Part shown: positions 40,825 through 48,257 of the stretch, piece by piece
Layout: the number at the start of each line of letters is the position of its first letter
Numbering within the stretch: position 1 is the stretch's first letter
Virus record (IMG/VR): IMGVR_UViG_3300030117_004272
Location: 1-64,000 of that record
Length of the DNA stretch: 64,000 bases
Direction: 5' to 3' (one strand)
From: a virus
Translations under genes and position numbers: made by a program
Notes under the pieces: generated by a model
The model's input: only the letters and a program-made list of their open reading frames with translations
The model's database searches: none
Told to the model about the DNA's origin: nothing

Positions 40825-41319
40825 ATGAGTGAACTAGAACACTTAGAATTGTGGACACGTCCACAGAATTATATCGGAGAAACATGGGAGGATCATTACG
40901 TATTCTTGTCACAGATTAGAGACAGTGATGCATTGCAACGATCCAACTTCACCAAAGGATTGGAGGCGATAGGCGGTGAAGATCCTGAGATGGTGATCGT
41001 TACGAGTGCGAGTCATTGGGCTTGTGGGTGGATAGAGACTATCTACATACATAAAGATGCTCATGATGCTTTGAGAAAAGCGAATGAGATTATGGGTGAA
41101 CTAAAAGATTACCCTATCATAGATGAAGAACACTTCTGTGAGCTTGAAGAGTCTGAGGCTCAAGAGGCGTGGAAGAACTACTACTCTCCAAAAGAAAGGG
41201 TCGAGTTCTATCGGAAGCATTGGCACTACTCCTGTGGACTCATGTCATTCAAAGAGTTACTCCACAGTGTGAGGACTGGGGATATATTCTACGGCTACGC
41301 AGGGGACATACTTAATTAA
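40825..41319 (+). CDS. Phage orphan protein with WACGWxExIxIH motif
   Basis: 164 residues. It begins with a tyrosine- and tryptophan-rich stretch (DHYVFLSQIRDSDALQRSNF) and has a middle motif SHWACGWIETIYIHKDAHD, then a DYPIIDEEHFCELEE segment. I recall this as a recurrent phage protein of unknown role. The start has an AAGAAAGGA purine-rich leader, a good ribosome binding site. Its stop TAA (41317-41319) is within the palindrome. Confidence 0.65.
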   Translation: MSELEHLELWTRPQNYIGETWEDHYVFLSQIRDSDALQRSNFTKGLEAIGGEDPEMVIVTSASHWACGWIETIYIHKDAHDALRKANEIMGELKDYPIIDEEHFCELEESEAQEAWKNYYSPKERVEFYRKHWHYSCGLMSFKELLHSVRTGDIFYGYAGDILN

Positions 41320-41334
41320 CAACTGAGTTGTTAA
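41316..41334. repeat. Palindrome copy, left edge of a duplicated segment
   Basis: A full copy, preceded by TAAT and followed by a 32-nt leader identical to that at 41561-41592. It supplies the stop of the 40825 gene. Confidence 0.88.
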
Positions 41335-41366
41335 CTTATTAACATACAAACAAGAAAGGAATACCA

Positions 41367-41552
41367 ATGGATACAAACGTAACCACCAGACCATCTAACT
41401 CAGGAGAGAAGGCCCAGAAAACTATAGACAAAGCATCAGCCGATGAATGGGAGTCATGGAAGTCGGAAAAGAATGACCCGAACAATGAACACCGAACAAC
41501 TAGCGTTGGAATTAATAACATGGGCCTCGCCTTTGCACTAATTAACAACTGA
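41367..41552 (+). CDS. 61-residue hydrophilic protein between direct repeats
   Basis: Serine-, asparagine- and glutamate-rich (NSGEKAQKTIDKASADEWES), no membrane or enzyme motif, not recognised. Coding status rests on a good ribosome binding site (GAAAGGA) and its place as a single gene between palindromes. It lies between two near-identical direct repeats of about 54 bp (41313-41366 and 41539-41592), so recombination between them would delete it cleanly, as in a cassette. Confidence 0.45.
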   Translation: MDTNVTTRPSNSGEKAQKTIDKASADEWESWKSEKNDPNNEHRTTSVGINNMGLAFALINN

Positions 41553-41560
41553 GTTGTTAA
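41542..41560. repeat. Palindrome copy, right edge of the duplicated segment
   Basis: A full copy inside the second direct repeat. The stop TAA of the 41367 gene falls in its left arm. Confidence 0.88.
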
Positions 41561-41594
41561 CTTATTAACATACAAACAAGAAAGGAATACCATC

Positions 41595-41795
41595 ATGAGA
41601 ATATCAAAAGATGAATACAATATGCTAGGCAATGGATCACGAGTCTATTGGAGGAATGGATACGGAGAGAAAGACAAAGGAATAGTTTACGATACTTGTT
41701 TCGAGAACAATGAGGTCGAGCTAGTCATATCGTACGAGGGCAAGCGAACACGAGCATGGATAGATATCAATGACCTAATAAAAGTGGTCAGCTAA
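41595..41795 (+). CDS. Small SH3-like protein
   Basis: 66 residues, beta-rich: GNGSRVYWRNGYGEKDKGIV, then NEVELVISYEGKRTRAWIDI, consistent with a small barrel of the kind found in RNA- or protein-binding adaptors. Not recognised. It has the same purine-rich leader as the neighbouring genes. Confidence 0.5.
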   Translation: MRISKDEYNMLGNGSRVYWRNGYGEKDKGIVYDTCFENNEVELVISYEGKRTRAWIDINDLIKVVS

Positions 41796-41825
41796 TTTCA
41801 ACACTGGTTGAATTGTTAGGTGAAC

Positions 41826-41877
41826 CATGTGCCATGTGCCATTAACAACTGAGTTGTTAAATGGTGCATGGTGCATG
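41826..41877 (+). other. Extended hairpin built around a palindrome copy
   Basis: The palindrome (41842-41860) is enclosed by arms 41826-41842 and 41861-41877. Of 17 outer pairs, 13 are Watson-Crick and the other four are G-U wobbles, with a one-base bulge at 41860. Wobble pairs at all mismatches suggest the structure is kept in RNA rather than DNA. Confidence 0.55.
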
Positions 41878-41910
41878 CAACCTTAATTAACTTATAAACA
41901 AAATAGATAA

Positions 41911-42279
41911 ATGAAATACTACTACGTTATAACAACACAATATATGGAAAACTACGGAGCACACTCTGGTAGTGGAAAGTTTTCTGATGGGCAAGCTCAT
42001 TGGAAGTTCAAGGGTGGTGAGCAATACCTCATCTCCACAGAGTCACAGCGGTATGCGGATGCGGTCGCATTCTTGACAGCTTATTTACATGAGAGGAATA
42101 ACAGCGTTCACTCAAAAGAGATCGTGGTCTCATGGGATCATGAGCCATTGGTAAACCCATCCAACGCAAAGGATGAGGGGTACATAGCAATAGACATCGA
42201 GGAGTATTTTAATAACCCCGTGTTTAATGAACTTATAAACAAACCAAGTAATGAAGCCAACATATATAAAAGAAACTAA
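41911..42279 (+). CDS. Phage orphan protein with TQYMENYGAH motif
   Basis: 122 residues. Begins KYYYVITTQYMENYGAH and has HWKFKGGEQYL, which together look like a conserved phage or plasmid family of unknown function. The end (YFNNPVFNELINKP) is acidic and helical. Its 3' end overlaps the HD gene by 29 bp in another frame, so the two are coupled. Confidence 0.6.
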   Translation: MKYYYVITTQYMENYGAHSGSGKFSDGQAHWKFKGGEQYLISTESQRYADAVAFLTAYLHERNNSVHSKEIVVSWDHEPLVNPSNAKDEGYIAIDIEEYFNNPVFNELINKPSNEANIYKRN

Positions 42280-42712
42280 GATAGCCTTGCAACTTGCAAA
42301 GCAATACCATGACGGACAACTACGTGCCGTCGGCACAGATATGGGTAAGCCGTACTTCGACACCCATATCCTACGAGTAACCAATGCGGTGAGCTATAGA
42401 TCCAGAGCTGCAGCAGCACTGCATGATATTCTGGAGGATACAGTCATGTCATCACATGAACTCGCCTATGTAGTAGGACTCAGACAAGACACCATTGATG
42501 CGGTCGATCTACTGACGCAAGGGGAGGATGAAAGTTATCACAACTACATCATGAGGATTCACAGTGCAGAAGGTGAGGCAGGTAACATCGCAAGAGAAGT
42601 GAAGATCGCTGACCTGATGGATAACTTCTCAACCTTTCCAGAGGGGCAGCTTGTACCTAAATACTTAGCAGCCTTACACATATTAACCGAACCATACAGA
42701 ACAAAACTTTAA
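42251..42712 (+). CDS. HD-domain phosphohydrolase, RelA/SpoT-hydrolase or MESH1-like
   Basis: 153 residues. Helices with FDTHILRV (H39), ALHDILEDT (H58, D59, E62, D63) and KIADLMDN (D121) match the metal-binding residues and the E-D pair of the small (p)ppGpp hydrolases (MESH1/SpoT HD type). Such enzymes remove the alarmone and could cancel the host starvation response during infection; dNTP or other nucleotide hydrolysis is an alternative. It has no synthetase domain. It sits in the palindrome-punctuated early block, consistent with host takeover. Its stop is in the next palindrome. Confidence 0.7.
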   Translation: MKPTYIKETKIALQLAKQYHDGQLRAVGTDMGKPYFDTHILRVTNAVSYRSRAAAALHDILEDTVMSSHELAYVVGLRQDTIDAVDLLTQGEDESYHNYIMRIHSAEGEAGNIAREVKIADLMDNFSTFPEGQLVPKYLAALHILTEPYRTKL

Positions 42713-42727
42713 CAACTGAGTTGTTAA
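42709..42727. repeat. Palindrome copy supplying the HD gene stop
   Basis: A full copy. TAA at 42710-42712 ends the HD gene. Confidence 0.85.
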
Positions 42728-42756
42728 CTTATTAACATACAAACTAAATAATACCT

Positions 42757-43002
42757 ATGATAAAAAATAAATTACACCATTGGATCACTCTACGAGAGGG
42801 TGATGGATACGGAGTCTTCGATGTAGATTGGAGACTCGATACTATAGATGAGAAGGGCGAGACAGTTGAGGCTGTTTACGTGGACGGATGGAGCTGTGAT
42901 TCCTACAAAGAAGCTGAACAAATATTCTACAGCTTTATCAAGAATCATCCAGACTCATCACATGAGAACGAAATAACAGGAGTAAAGAAGATCAGAGTTT
43001 AA
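42757..43002 (+). CDS. Small acidic orphan protein
   Basis: 81 residues, beta-rich: HHWITLREGDGYGVFDVDWR, then VEAVYVDGWSCDSYKEAEQI and a helical end. Not recognised. It has palindromes before and after it, and its stop TAA lies in the following copy. Confidence 0.52.
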   Translation: MIKNKLHHWITLREGDGYGVFDVDWRLDTIDEKGETVEAVYVDGWSCDSYKEAEQIFYSFIKNHPDSSHENEITGVKKIRV

Positions 43003-43017
43003 CAACTGAGTTGTTAA
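42999..43017. repeat. Palindrome copy supplying a stop
   Basis: A full copy. TAA at 43000-43002 ends the 42757 gene. Confidence 0.85.
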
Positions 43018-43052
43018 GCTGAATATAAAATAACAAACTAATAAAATAAAAA

Positions 43053-43559
43053 ATGAAAGTAGAAGTAACAACAGATATCTTCAATGAAGATACATTTAAA
43101 TTAATAGCAGAATACAAATTCGAAAAGTGCGGAGGCTCTTGGAGTAATACAGTACCAGAGGAGGAACTTGAAAAAATTCCTCACTCATTCGTAGAAAAGG
43201 TAGGAGGATTCTTACCACCATCAAATGGGTTTCATGTATTTGATTCCTACGAATCGCCAAGAGCACCTTACTGGTCATCATTCCTTTGGAGAGTGGTGAG
43301 GGTAGGGGACAGTGAATATACTGTACATCAGTTCGAACCAATCAAGAAGTTTTACAGGGTCTCTGTAGTGGTTGAAGACTCCGTATTGGTTGAAGCTGAA
43401 TCAGAGGAGGAAGCTAAAGAAATCGTGGAAGGTTATAGCCCTTCTGATCTTGCAGATGAACTCGGTCTTGATGACATCGAAGTAACTGATGCAGAAATTG
43501 ATGCGGATGGTGACGATCTGGATGCTATAAAATCATTTAACAAATCATTTAACAACTGA
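43053..43559 (+). CDS. Acidic orphan protein, stop at a palindrome centre
   Basis: 168 residues. The N-terminal half is mixed (KLIAEYKFEKCGGSWSNTVP), and the C-terminal half is strongly acidic (SVVVEDSVLVEAESEEEAKE). Not recognised. It reads into the palindrome and ends at the central TGA (43557-43559) rather than at a TAA in the arm, so the palindrome adds Asn-Asn to its end. This shows the repeat can terminate translation in more than one frame. Confidence 0.58.
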   Translation: MKVEVTTDIFNEDTFKLIAEYKFEKCGGSWSNTVPEEELEKIPHSFVEKVGGFLPPSNGFHVFDSYESPRAPYWSSFLWRVVRVGDSEYTVHQFEPIKKFYRVSVVVEDSVLVEAESEEEAKEIVEGYSPSDLADELGLDDIEVTDAEIDADGDDLDAIKSFNKSFNN

Positions 43560-43567
43560 GTTGTTAA
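43549..43567. repeat. Palindrome copy supplying a TGA stop
   Basis: A full copy. Its central TGA ends the 43053 gene. Confidence 0.85.
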
Positions 43568-43599
43568 CTAAAACATAAACATATAAAAGAAAATAATAC

Positions 43600-43627
43600 T
43601 TGCATTATTCTAATAATCTATTATAAT
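43600..43627 (+). promoter_or_regulatory. Promoter-like sequence before the MoxR/VWA genes
   Basis: A perfect TATAAT (43622-43627) follows TTGCAT (43600-43605) at 16 bp. The start point would be near 43634, 23 nt before the ATG of the 315-residue gene. The gap lies directly after a palindrome copy. Confidence 0.5.
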
Positions 43628-43656
43628 GTACAATAACAAACTAAATAAACTAAATA

Positions 43657-44604
43657 ATGAATACAATAAACCAATACAACGATAAAGAAATCAAAGCAGG
43701 TCTTGCTAAAAGTGAGATCCTTACAGTCTTGAATAATACTGTCCAAGTCACTTGGGCAGGTAGTAAACCGACAGGCTTTAGTGCTACCCTTAAAGGTAAG
43801 ACTAAAGAAGTGGTTAAGGACACCAATGCTAAGAAGGGCAGAGTAAGAGCTTCAGCTACAGTTCTTGAGACTCGTAACAACTCTCTTGGCAAGATGCTTA
43901 GTGTCGTGCAACAGGCTCAGATGAACTATAAGATAGGTACGCATCCAAGCGATGTGCGTGGGGTACGTATTGTATCAACTGACAAGGTTGCTGAGATACA
44001 AGCAATGATTGATGATATGTCAAGACAACTCGATAATCTACGAGTGGAGGCTTTGAGAGAGTGGGATACCATACGTGCTGAATCAATCGAAGGCTTGGGC
44101 GATAACATCCACGAGGTCAACGTACCTCACAATGGCGAGGAGTTCTTAGGAGAATTCAAGATCGCTGTATCATGGTCGGCTGCACCGATGGCAATCAAGA
44201 AGGGTACTATCTTCGATGGTATGACAGAGGAAGTAGCTAACAAAGTGATTGCTCAATCTGAGAAGACACGCATCGATGTGATGGCAAGGAACCATTCTAA
44301 AGTATTGGAACCTGCTATGAAGAAACTTAAAGAAGCTATTAAGAAAGTGACTAAGGGTGAGCGTCTCCATCAGAAGACATTCGATGAATTGAAAGAAGCC
44401 TCTGCAGAGTTGAAGGAATTGAACTGGTTCGAGTTCGATGTCATCAATGATATTGTCAGGGATCTTCAAGAGGTCGGCAGCATCCAACGTGATCACTTAG
44501 GTAAGACAGGATCAGCGACAAGAAAGCTCGCTGCTACTGCAATCGAGGATGTGTACAACCAAGCAGAACGCACAGCTAGTAGGCTTGCTATCTGTGGACT
44601 CTAA
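43657..44604 (+). CDS. Partner protein of the MoxR/VWA module
   Basis: 315 residues. The N-terminal part (SEILTVLNNTVQVTWAGSKP) is followed by long helices (KLKEAIKKVTKGERLHQKTF, RDLQEVGSIQRDHLGKTGSA). It is not firmly assigned but resembles the DUF3150-type partner often encoded next to MoxR-like ATPases. Its stop is 55 bp before the ATPase gene. It may be a substrate, adaptor or target of the ATPase/VWA pair. A promoter-like sequence at 43600-43627 suggests separate expression of the trio. Confidence 0.55.
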   Translation: MNTINQYNDKEIKAGLAKSEILTVLNNTVQVTWAGSKPTGFSATLKGKTKEVVKDTNAKKGRVRASATVLETRNNSLGKMLSVVQQAQMNYKIGTHPSDVRGVRIVSTDKVAEIQAMIDDMSRQLDNLRVEALREWDTIRAESIEGLGDNIHEVNVPHNGEEFLGEFKIAVSWSAAPMAIKKGTIFDGMTEEVANKVIAQSEKTRIDVMARNHSKVLEPAMKKLKEAIKKVTKGERLHQKTFDELKEASAELKELNWFEFDVINDIVRDLQEVGSIQRDHLGKTGSATRKLAATAIEDVYNQAERTASRLAICGL

Positions 44605-44606
44605 TC

Positions 44607-44625
44607 TTAACAACTCAGTTGTTAA
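44607..44625. repeat. Palindrome copy, central C
   Basis: TTAACAACT-C-AGTTGTTAA, 2 bp after the stop of the 43657 gene. It is the consensus read from the other strand, i.e. the copy is in opposite orientation. Confidence 0.82.
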
Positions 44626-44659
44626 CTAAACCATTAACTAAAAAACTAAATAAAATACA

Positions 44660-45835
44660 ATGAATACCGAAACACCAGAAATCAAATTCAGCGACGTACA
44701 AACACAAGCTGAGATCGTATACTCATCAGGAGACTCAGTAATGATTCTCTTGGGATCAGGAGGTACAGGCAAGACAGCTCTTGCCAATGCCTCAGTAACT
44801 AAGGCTATCGCTAAACTCTACGGAGTTACCGATGAAACTGTAAAGGTGTACAAGTGTAACTACACTGGTGCATCACCTCTTGAGATCACAGGTTATGGGG
44901 TCTTGAAGAAGGGTGCGAATGGTGAGGATCTCATGTCATTCTCAGAGCCAGAGGGTATACCGACGGCAGCACTTCTTGAGAGACTTGGCATGGAAGATAC
45001 TCCTTGCTTGCTAGTCTTCGATGAGATGCCAGAGTGGGCAGCCGATACAAGATCGTTGGTACGTAGTACTATCGATCCAGATGGTGAGTCTAAGATCGGC
45101 TCGCATAGGCTTGGCGAGAATGTCAAGATACTCGTGACAGGTAACCGACGTGAGGATGGATCACGCTCTGCAGTACTGGATGCCCCGATAGTGAATCGTG
45201 GTAATCAGTTTATATTAAAAGCAGATATCAACTCATGGTTGAGTTGGGCATCTGAGTTTGCGTGGAGTAAGTTCTCACCAGTCGTTGAGTACCTACAGTT
45301 CAACGCTAAGTTGGAGAATGGTAACCGCTTCGCTCCATCTATCCCACAGCCTTGGGATGGATCACCGCATCCAACTCCGAGATCATGGGCGAGTGCTGCT
45401 AAACAGATCAGCTATATTGAGAACAACCTTGAGCTTAGTAAGTCTGAGTTCAACAAGCATCTCAAGCTGACACTGCAATCTAAGGTCGGTGACACTACAG
45501 CTCGTGATTGTATCGCATACATCAACAGCTCAACAGGTCTGCTCGATGACCTTGATGCTGTACGTAAAGGCGACATGGACTTATCAGACAAACCTACTGA
45601 TCAGTTCAAGATGATCCACGCTGCACTACGGATCATGGACTATGAGCTAACTGACCTTGAGAGTCGAGGCAGGGACAGAGGAACGGCTGTGTCTGCAGGT
45701 GATGTAGATTGGTTCGTTGATAGATTCCTACTACCCGCTACTAAGGAGATTGCGAGAGCAGGATATCATGCAGCGATCAACGTAGGCATCCCATTGAAAG
45801 AGCATCCTAAGAATGCAGAACTGAAAGGACTTTAA
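44660..45835 (+). CDS. MoxR/CobS-like AAA+ ATPase
   Basis: 391 residues. Walker A GSGGTGKT (32-39), a conserved NYTGASPLEITGYG stretch (67-80) and Walker B LLVFDEMP (117-124) are followed by an ILVTGNRREDGS segment and an arginine-rich stretch with APIVNRG, as in MoxR and CobS ATPases. These are hexameric motors that act on partner proteins, often with a VWA protein that binds metal. The neighbours are a partner gene upstream and a VWA gene downstream. It ends within the next palindrome. Confidence 0.85.
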   Translation: MNTETPEIKFSDVQTQAEIVYSSGDSVMILLGSGGTGKTALANASVTKAIAKLYGVTDETVKVYKCNYTGASPLEITGYGVLKKGANGEDLMSFSEPEGIPTAALLERLGMEDTPCLLVFDEMPEWAADTRSLVRSTIDPDGESKIGSHRLGENVKILVTGNRREDGSRSAVLDAPIVNRGNQFILKADINSWLSWASEFAWSKFSPVVEYLQFNAKLENGNRFAPSIPQPWDGSPHPTPRSWASAAKQISYIENNLELSKSEFNKHLKLTLQSKVGDTTARDCIAYINSSTGLLDDLDAVRKGDMDLSDKPTDQFKMIHAALRIMDYELTDLESRGRDRGTAVSAGDVDWFVDRFLLPATKEIARAGYHAAINVGIPLKEHPKNAELKGL

Positions 45836-45850
45836 CAACTGAGTTGTTAA
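45832..45850. repeat. Last palindrome copy, supplying the ATPase gene stop
   Basis: TTAACAACTGAGTTGTTAA with TAA at 45833-45835 ending the ATPase gene. No further copies are seen to the right. Confidence 0.85.
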
Positions 45851-45879
45851 CTAAACCATTAACTAAAAAATAGAATACT

Positions 45880-47421
45880 ATGATACCAAATATAGAAGAC
45901 ATACAAGAAGGCGATCCGATTGTGTTTGATCACTACGGAGATAGCACACTAGCCAAAGCATTTCGTAGGCTAGAGACAACTGAAGAGTTATACCCTTACT
46001 ACAGTGCCTTGACACTACTCAAATGGGTATGGACATATCAGACTCCATATGGACAGACGGATGGTAGATACCTACGGCTCAATCCGTATGGTGTATTAGA
46101 TAAGATAGAACAGACCAGTGATCCAGTTGGATTCCTTGCATTCCTACTAGCTCACGAATCAGGTCATGTGATGTTGGGTATATCCAGACTCTTCAAGTTG
46201 ATGGGTACTATACCAGAAGATGATGCCCCCGCTCATGTGCTGAATGAGTTCATGAAGCGTAAGCGTCTAGTCAACATCGCTGCTGACCATGCAGATAATC
46301 TACTCATACTCAAACAGAATGCGAAGCTGTTACCGATGATCGAAGGGTCATGCTGTGACATCCGATTCGATAACATGAGTACGGAGAATATTGTCATCGA
46401 GCTTGCTAAAGACGAGAACAATGGACAATCTAAAATGGACGATGAGCAGGGAGCAGAGGACGATGATCAACAGGATGGTGAGCAGGATGGTGATGATCCA
46501 CAGTCATCCGATGGTGGTGACGAGCCATGCGATGAGGATGCTGACACTAATCAAGATACAAGTGAATCAGATAGTGATGGCGATAGCACTGACGATGGCG
46601 ATGGTGACGGAGATCAAGAGGGTGATGCTACAGGAGGCACACCTAAACCAACCGACAAAGAAATCTTAGGTGATGATTGGGTCGGGCAGGGTGCTGATGA
46701 TTTACCTGACGAGCCACACCTTGAGGAGGGTGAGACACTTGAGGAGGTGCTTGAGGAGATTGACCAGATCTCAGATCAGGTGATCAAGCAAGCTGAGTTT
46801 GCATCAACATCAAGTGACATGGGCTTGAGTGACACCATGAGAAGTGTCAAGGATCAGAAGTCGCAGCGGTCATACATGGATTGGAAAAAGTATGTCATGG
46901 AATGGAACACCGCTCGTGTTGCAGATGGATGGACACGACCATTCAACGCACCGATCTTCAACGCAACCAATGGGCTATGCACTGCAGGTCGTGGTCGTGA
47001 TGGTTGCGGTACAATCGTCTACGTCATCGACAGTAGTTGGTCGATGGATGAACAACTGACATCTGATCTATTGATCCTTGCACAAGAGTTCCTCGATAAT
47101 ATGAGACCTGAGAAGATGGTCATCCTATCTGTATCCTCTCAGGTGCGAGACGTGTATGAGTTATACTCAGGTGATCAAGCTCCAACTAAAATCAAAGTCG
47201 GTGGTGGTACAAGATTCCATCCCGCATTCGAGTGGGTCAAAGAGAACGAACCATTCTGTGATGGGTTAGTGTACTTAACTGATGGTTATAGTAATGATCT
47301 AAGGAACTTACAAGAGCAGCCTTATCCAGTGCTGTGGGTATCATACGGATTAGAATCTAAACACTACACAATCGGTGAGGCAATCGATGCTGCGCCAAGC
47401 AACGCAGGTATCGCTGCATAA
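45880..47421 (+). CDS. CobT/CoxE-like protein: HExxH domain plus VWA domain
   Basis: 513 residues. The N-terminal domain has HESGH (92-96) in a helix, a zinc-peptidase-like motif of the DUF2201 type. An Asp/Glu-rich linker (about 185-265) follows. The C-terminal VWA domain has the MIDAS motif VIDSSWSMD (D384-x-S-x-S388) and later GGTRFHP and YLTDGYSND. In MoxR/VWA systems, the VWA partner links the ATPase to its targets or to metal-ion insertion (magnesium/cobalt chelatase-like). Phage copies of this trio are known, but the target is unclear. It is the last gene of the trio. Confidence 0.82.
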   Translation: MIPNIEDIQEGDPIVFDHYGDSTLAKAFRRLETTEELYPYYSALTLLKWVWTYQTPYGQTDGRYLRLNPYGVLDKIEQTSDPVGFLAFLLAHESGHVMLGISRLFKLMGTIPEDDAPAHVLNEFMKRKRLVNIAADHADNLLILKQNAKLLPMIEGSCCDIRFDNMSTENIVIELAKDENNGQSKMDDEQGAEDDDQQDGEQDGDDPQSSDGGDEPCDEDADTNQDTSESDSDGDSTDDGDGDGDQEGDATGGTPKPTDKEILGDDWVGQGADDLPDEPHLEEGETLEEVLEEIDQISDQVIKQAEFASTSSDMGLSDTMRSVKDQKSQRSYMDWKKYVMEWNTARVADGWTRPFNAPIFNATNGLCTAGRGRDGCGTIVYVIDSSWSMDEQLTSDLLILAQEFLDNMRPEKMVILSVSSQVRDVYELYSGDQAPTKIKVGGGTRFHPAFEWVKENEPFCDGLVYLTDGYSNDLRNLQEQPYPVLWVSYGLESKHYTIGEAIDAAPSNAGIAA

Positions 47422-47447
47422 CAAATATAAAAACTAGATAAGAAGAT

Positions 47448-47963
47448 ATGAAAAAACTAATACAACAATACATACAACAAAGTGAAGTTGATAATTTAGT
47501 TAGACAACACCTTGATGCCTACGATAATGGTGACGAGTATTATGTTAAACTATTCTGCGCTTCAGAAAGACATCTCGTTGAATACAAAGTGAGAGAGTGG
47601 GTTAAGGACATAGTGGACAGTCAGAAAATATATACTAACGATAAGTATCAAGTCGCTGTTACTGATGATCCCTCATCGGATGTCATCCACCTCTCAATCA
47701 AGAGGCATGATCGTGGAGTCATGAAAGACTGGCGAGACTTTCAAGAGATCAAGAATCAGTTAGTCGGAGAGGAGAACGAGGGCGTTGAACTATACCCTGC
47801 AGAGAGTCGGTTAGTAGATTCTGCAAACCAGTATCACATATGGGTTGTCAGAGATCCGTCTTTCAAATTCAACTTTGGGTATAAGGAAAGATATGTCACC
47901 GACAAACCTTTCGGTAATGCTAAACAAAGAACAATTAAAACCAAAAACATAAAAACAAAATAA
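47448..47963 (+). CDS. Orphan protein, charged
   Basis: 171 residues, rich in K, D and E, not recognised. The N-terminal half is helical (QQYIQQSEVDNLVRQHLDAY), the middle has HLSIKRHDRGVMKDWRDFQE, and the end is basic (RTIKTKNIKTK). No membrane or catalytic motif is present. It is outside the palindrome-bearing section and is followed by the next small gene after four bases. Confidence 0.52.
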   Translation: MKKLIQQYIQQSEVDNLVRQHLDAYDNGDEYYVKLFCASERHLVEYKVREWVKDIVDSQKIYTNDKYQVAVTDDPSSDVIHLSIKRHDRGVMKDWRDFQEIKNQLVGEENEGVELYPAESRLVDSANQYHIWVVRDPSFKFNFGYKERYVTDKPFGNAKQRTIKTKNIKTK

Positions 47964-47967
47964 TAAA

Positions 47968-48156
47968 ATGGATATATCAGAAACGCTGTGCGATTTAAAC
48001 GACATTAAACAATTCTTAGAACTACGTAAGTTAATAGATGAACCAAAAGATAATGACGGCTCTGGCTTTACCATCGGAGATGTTATTGATGATTTAATCT
48101 ATAAGTTTGAAGAGATGTCAGAATGGAACAGTTACATAAAGGAGGAAACAAAATGA
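47968..48156 (+). CDS. Small acidic protein
   Basis: 62 residues, strongly acidic and helical (ETLCDLNDIKQFLELRKLID). Not recognised. Its TGA overlaps the ATG of the following membrane peptide (ATGA). Confidence 0.5.
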   Translation: MDISETLCDLNDIKQFLELRKLIDEPKDNDGSGFTIGDVIDDLIYKFEEMSEWNSYIKEETK

Positions 48157-48257
48157 TGATTATAGCAGGAATAATTATATGGCTATTCTTAATAGTACTA
48201 GTACTTAAATTCTTTGCAGCCGCTACAGAAAGGAGAGACAAAGATGAGCGAAGATAA
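48153..48257 (+). CDS. 34-residue single-pass membrane peptide
   Basis: MMIIAGIIIWLFLIVLVLKF is a strong membrane segment, followed by FAAATERRDKDERR. Its start overlaps the previous TGA (ATGA), and it overlaps the next gene by 14 bp. A good GGAGG sequence lies upstream. It could be a lysis-inhibition or exclusion peptide; function is unknown. Confidence 0.55.
   Translation: MMIIAGIIIWLFLIVLVLKFFAAATERRDKDERR

Noticed and set aside
38109-45850. CRISPR array
   Set aside because: The repeat is a palindrome with whole genes of very different length between copies, not uniform 30-40 bp spacers, and no cas genes are present (the Cas4-like nuclease alone is a common phage enzyme).
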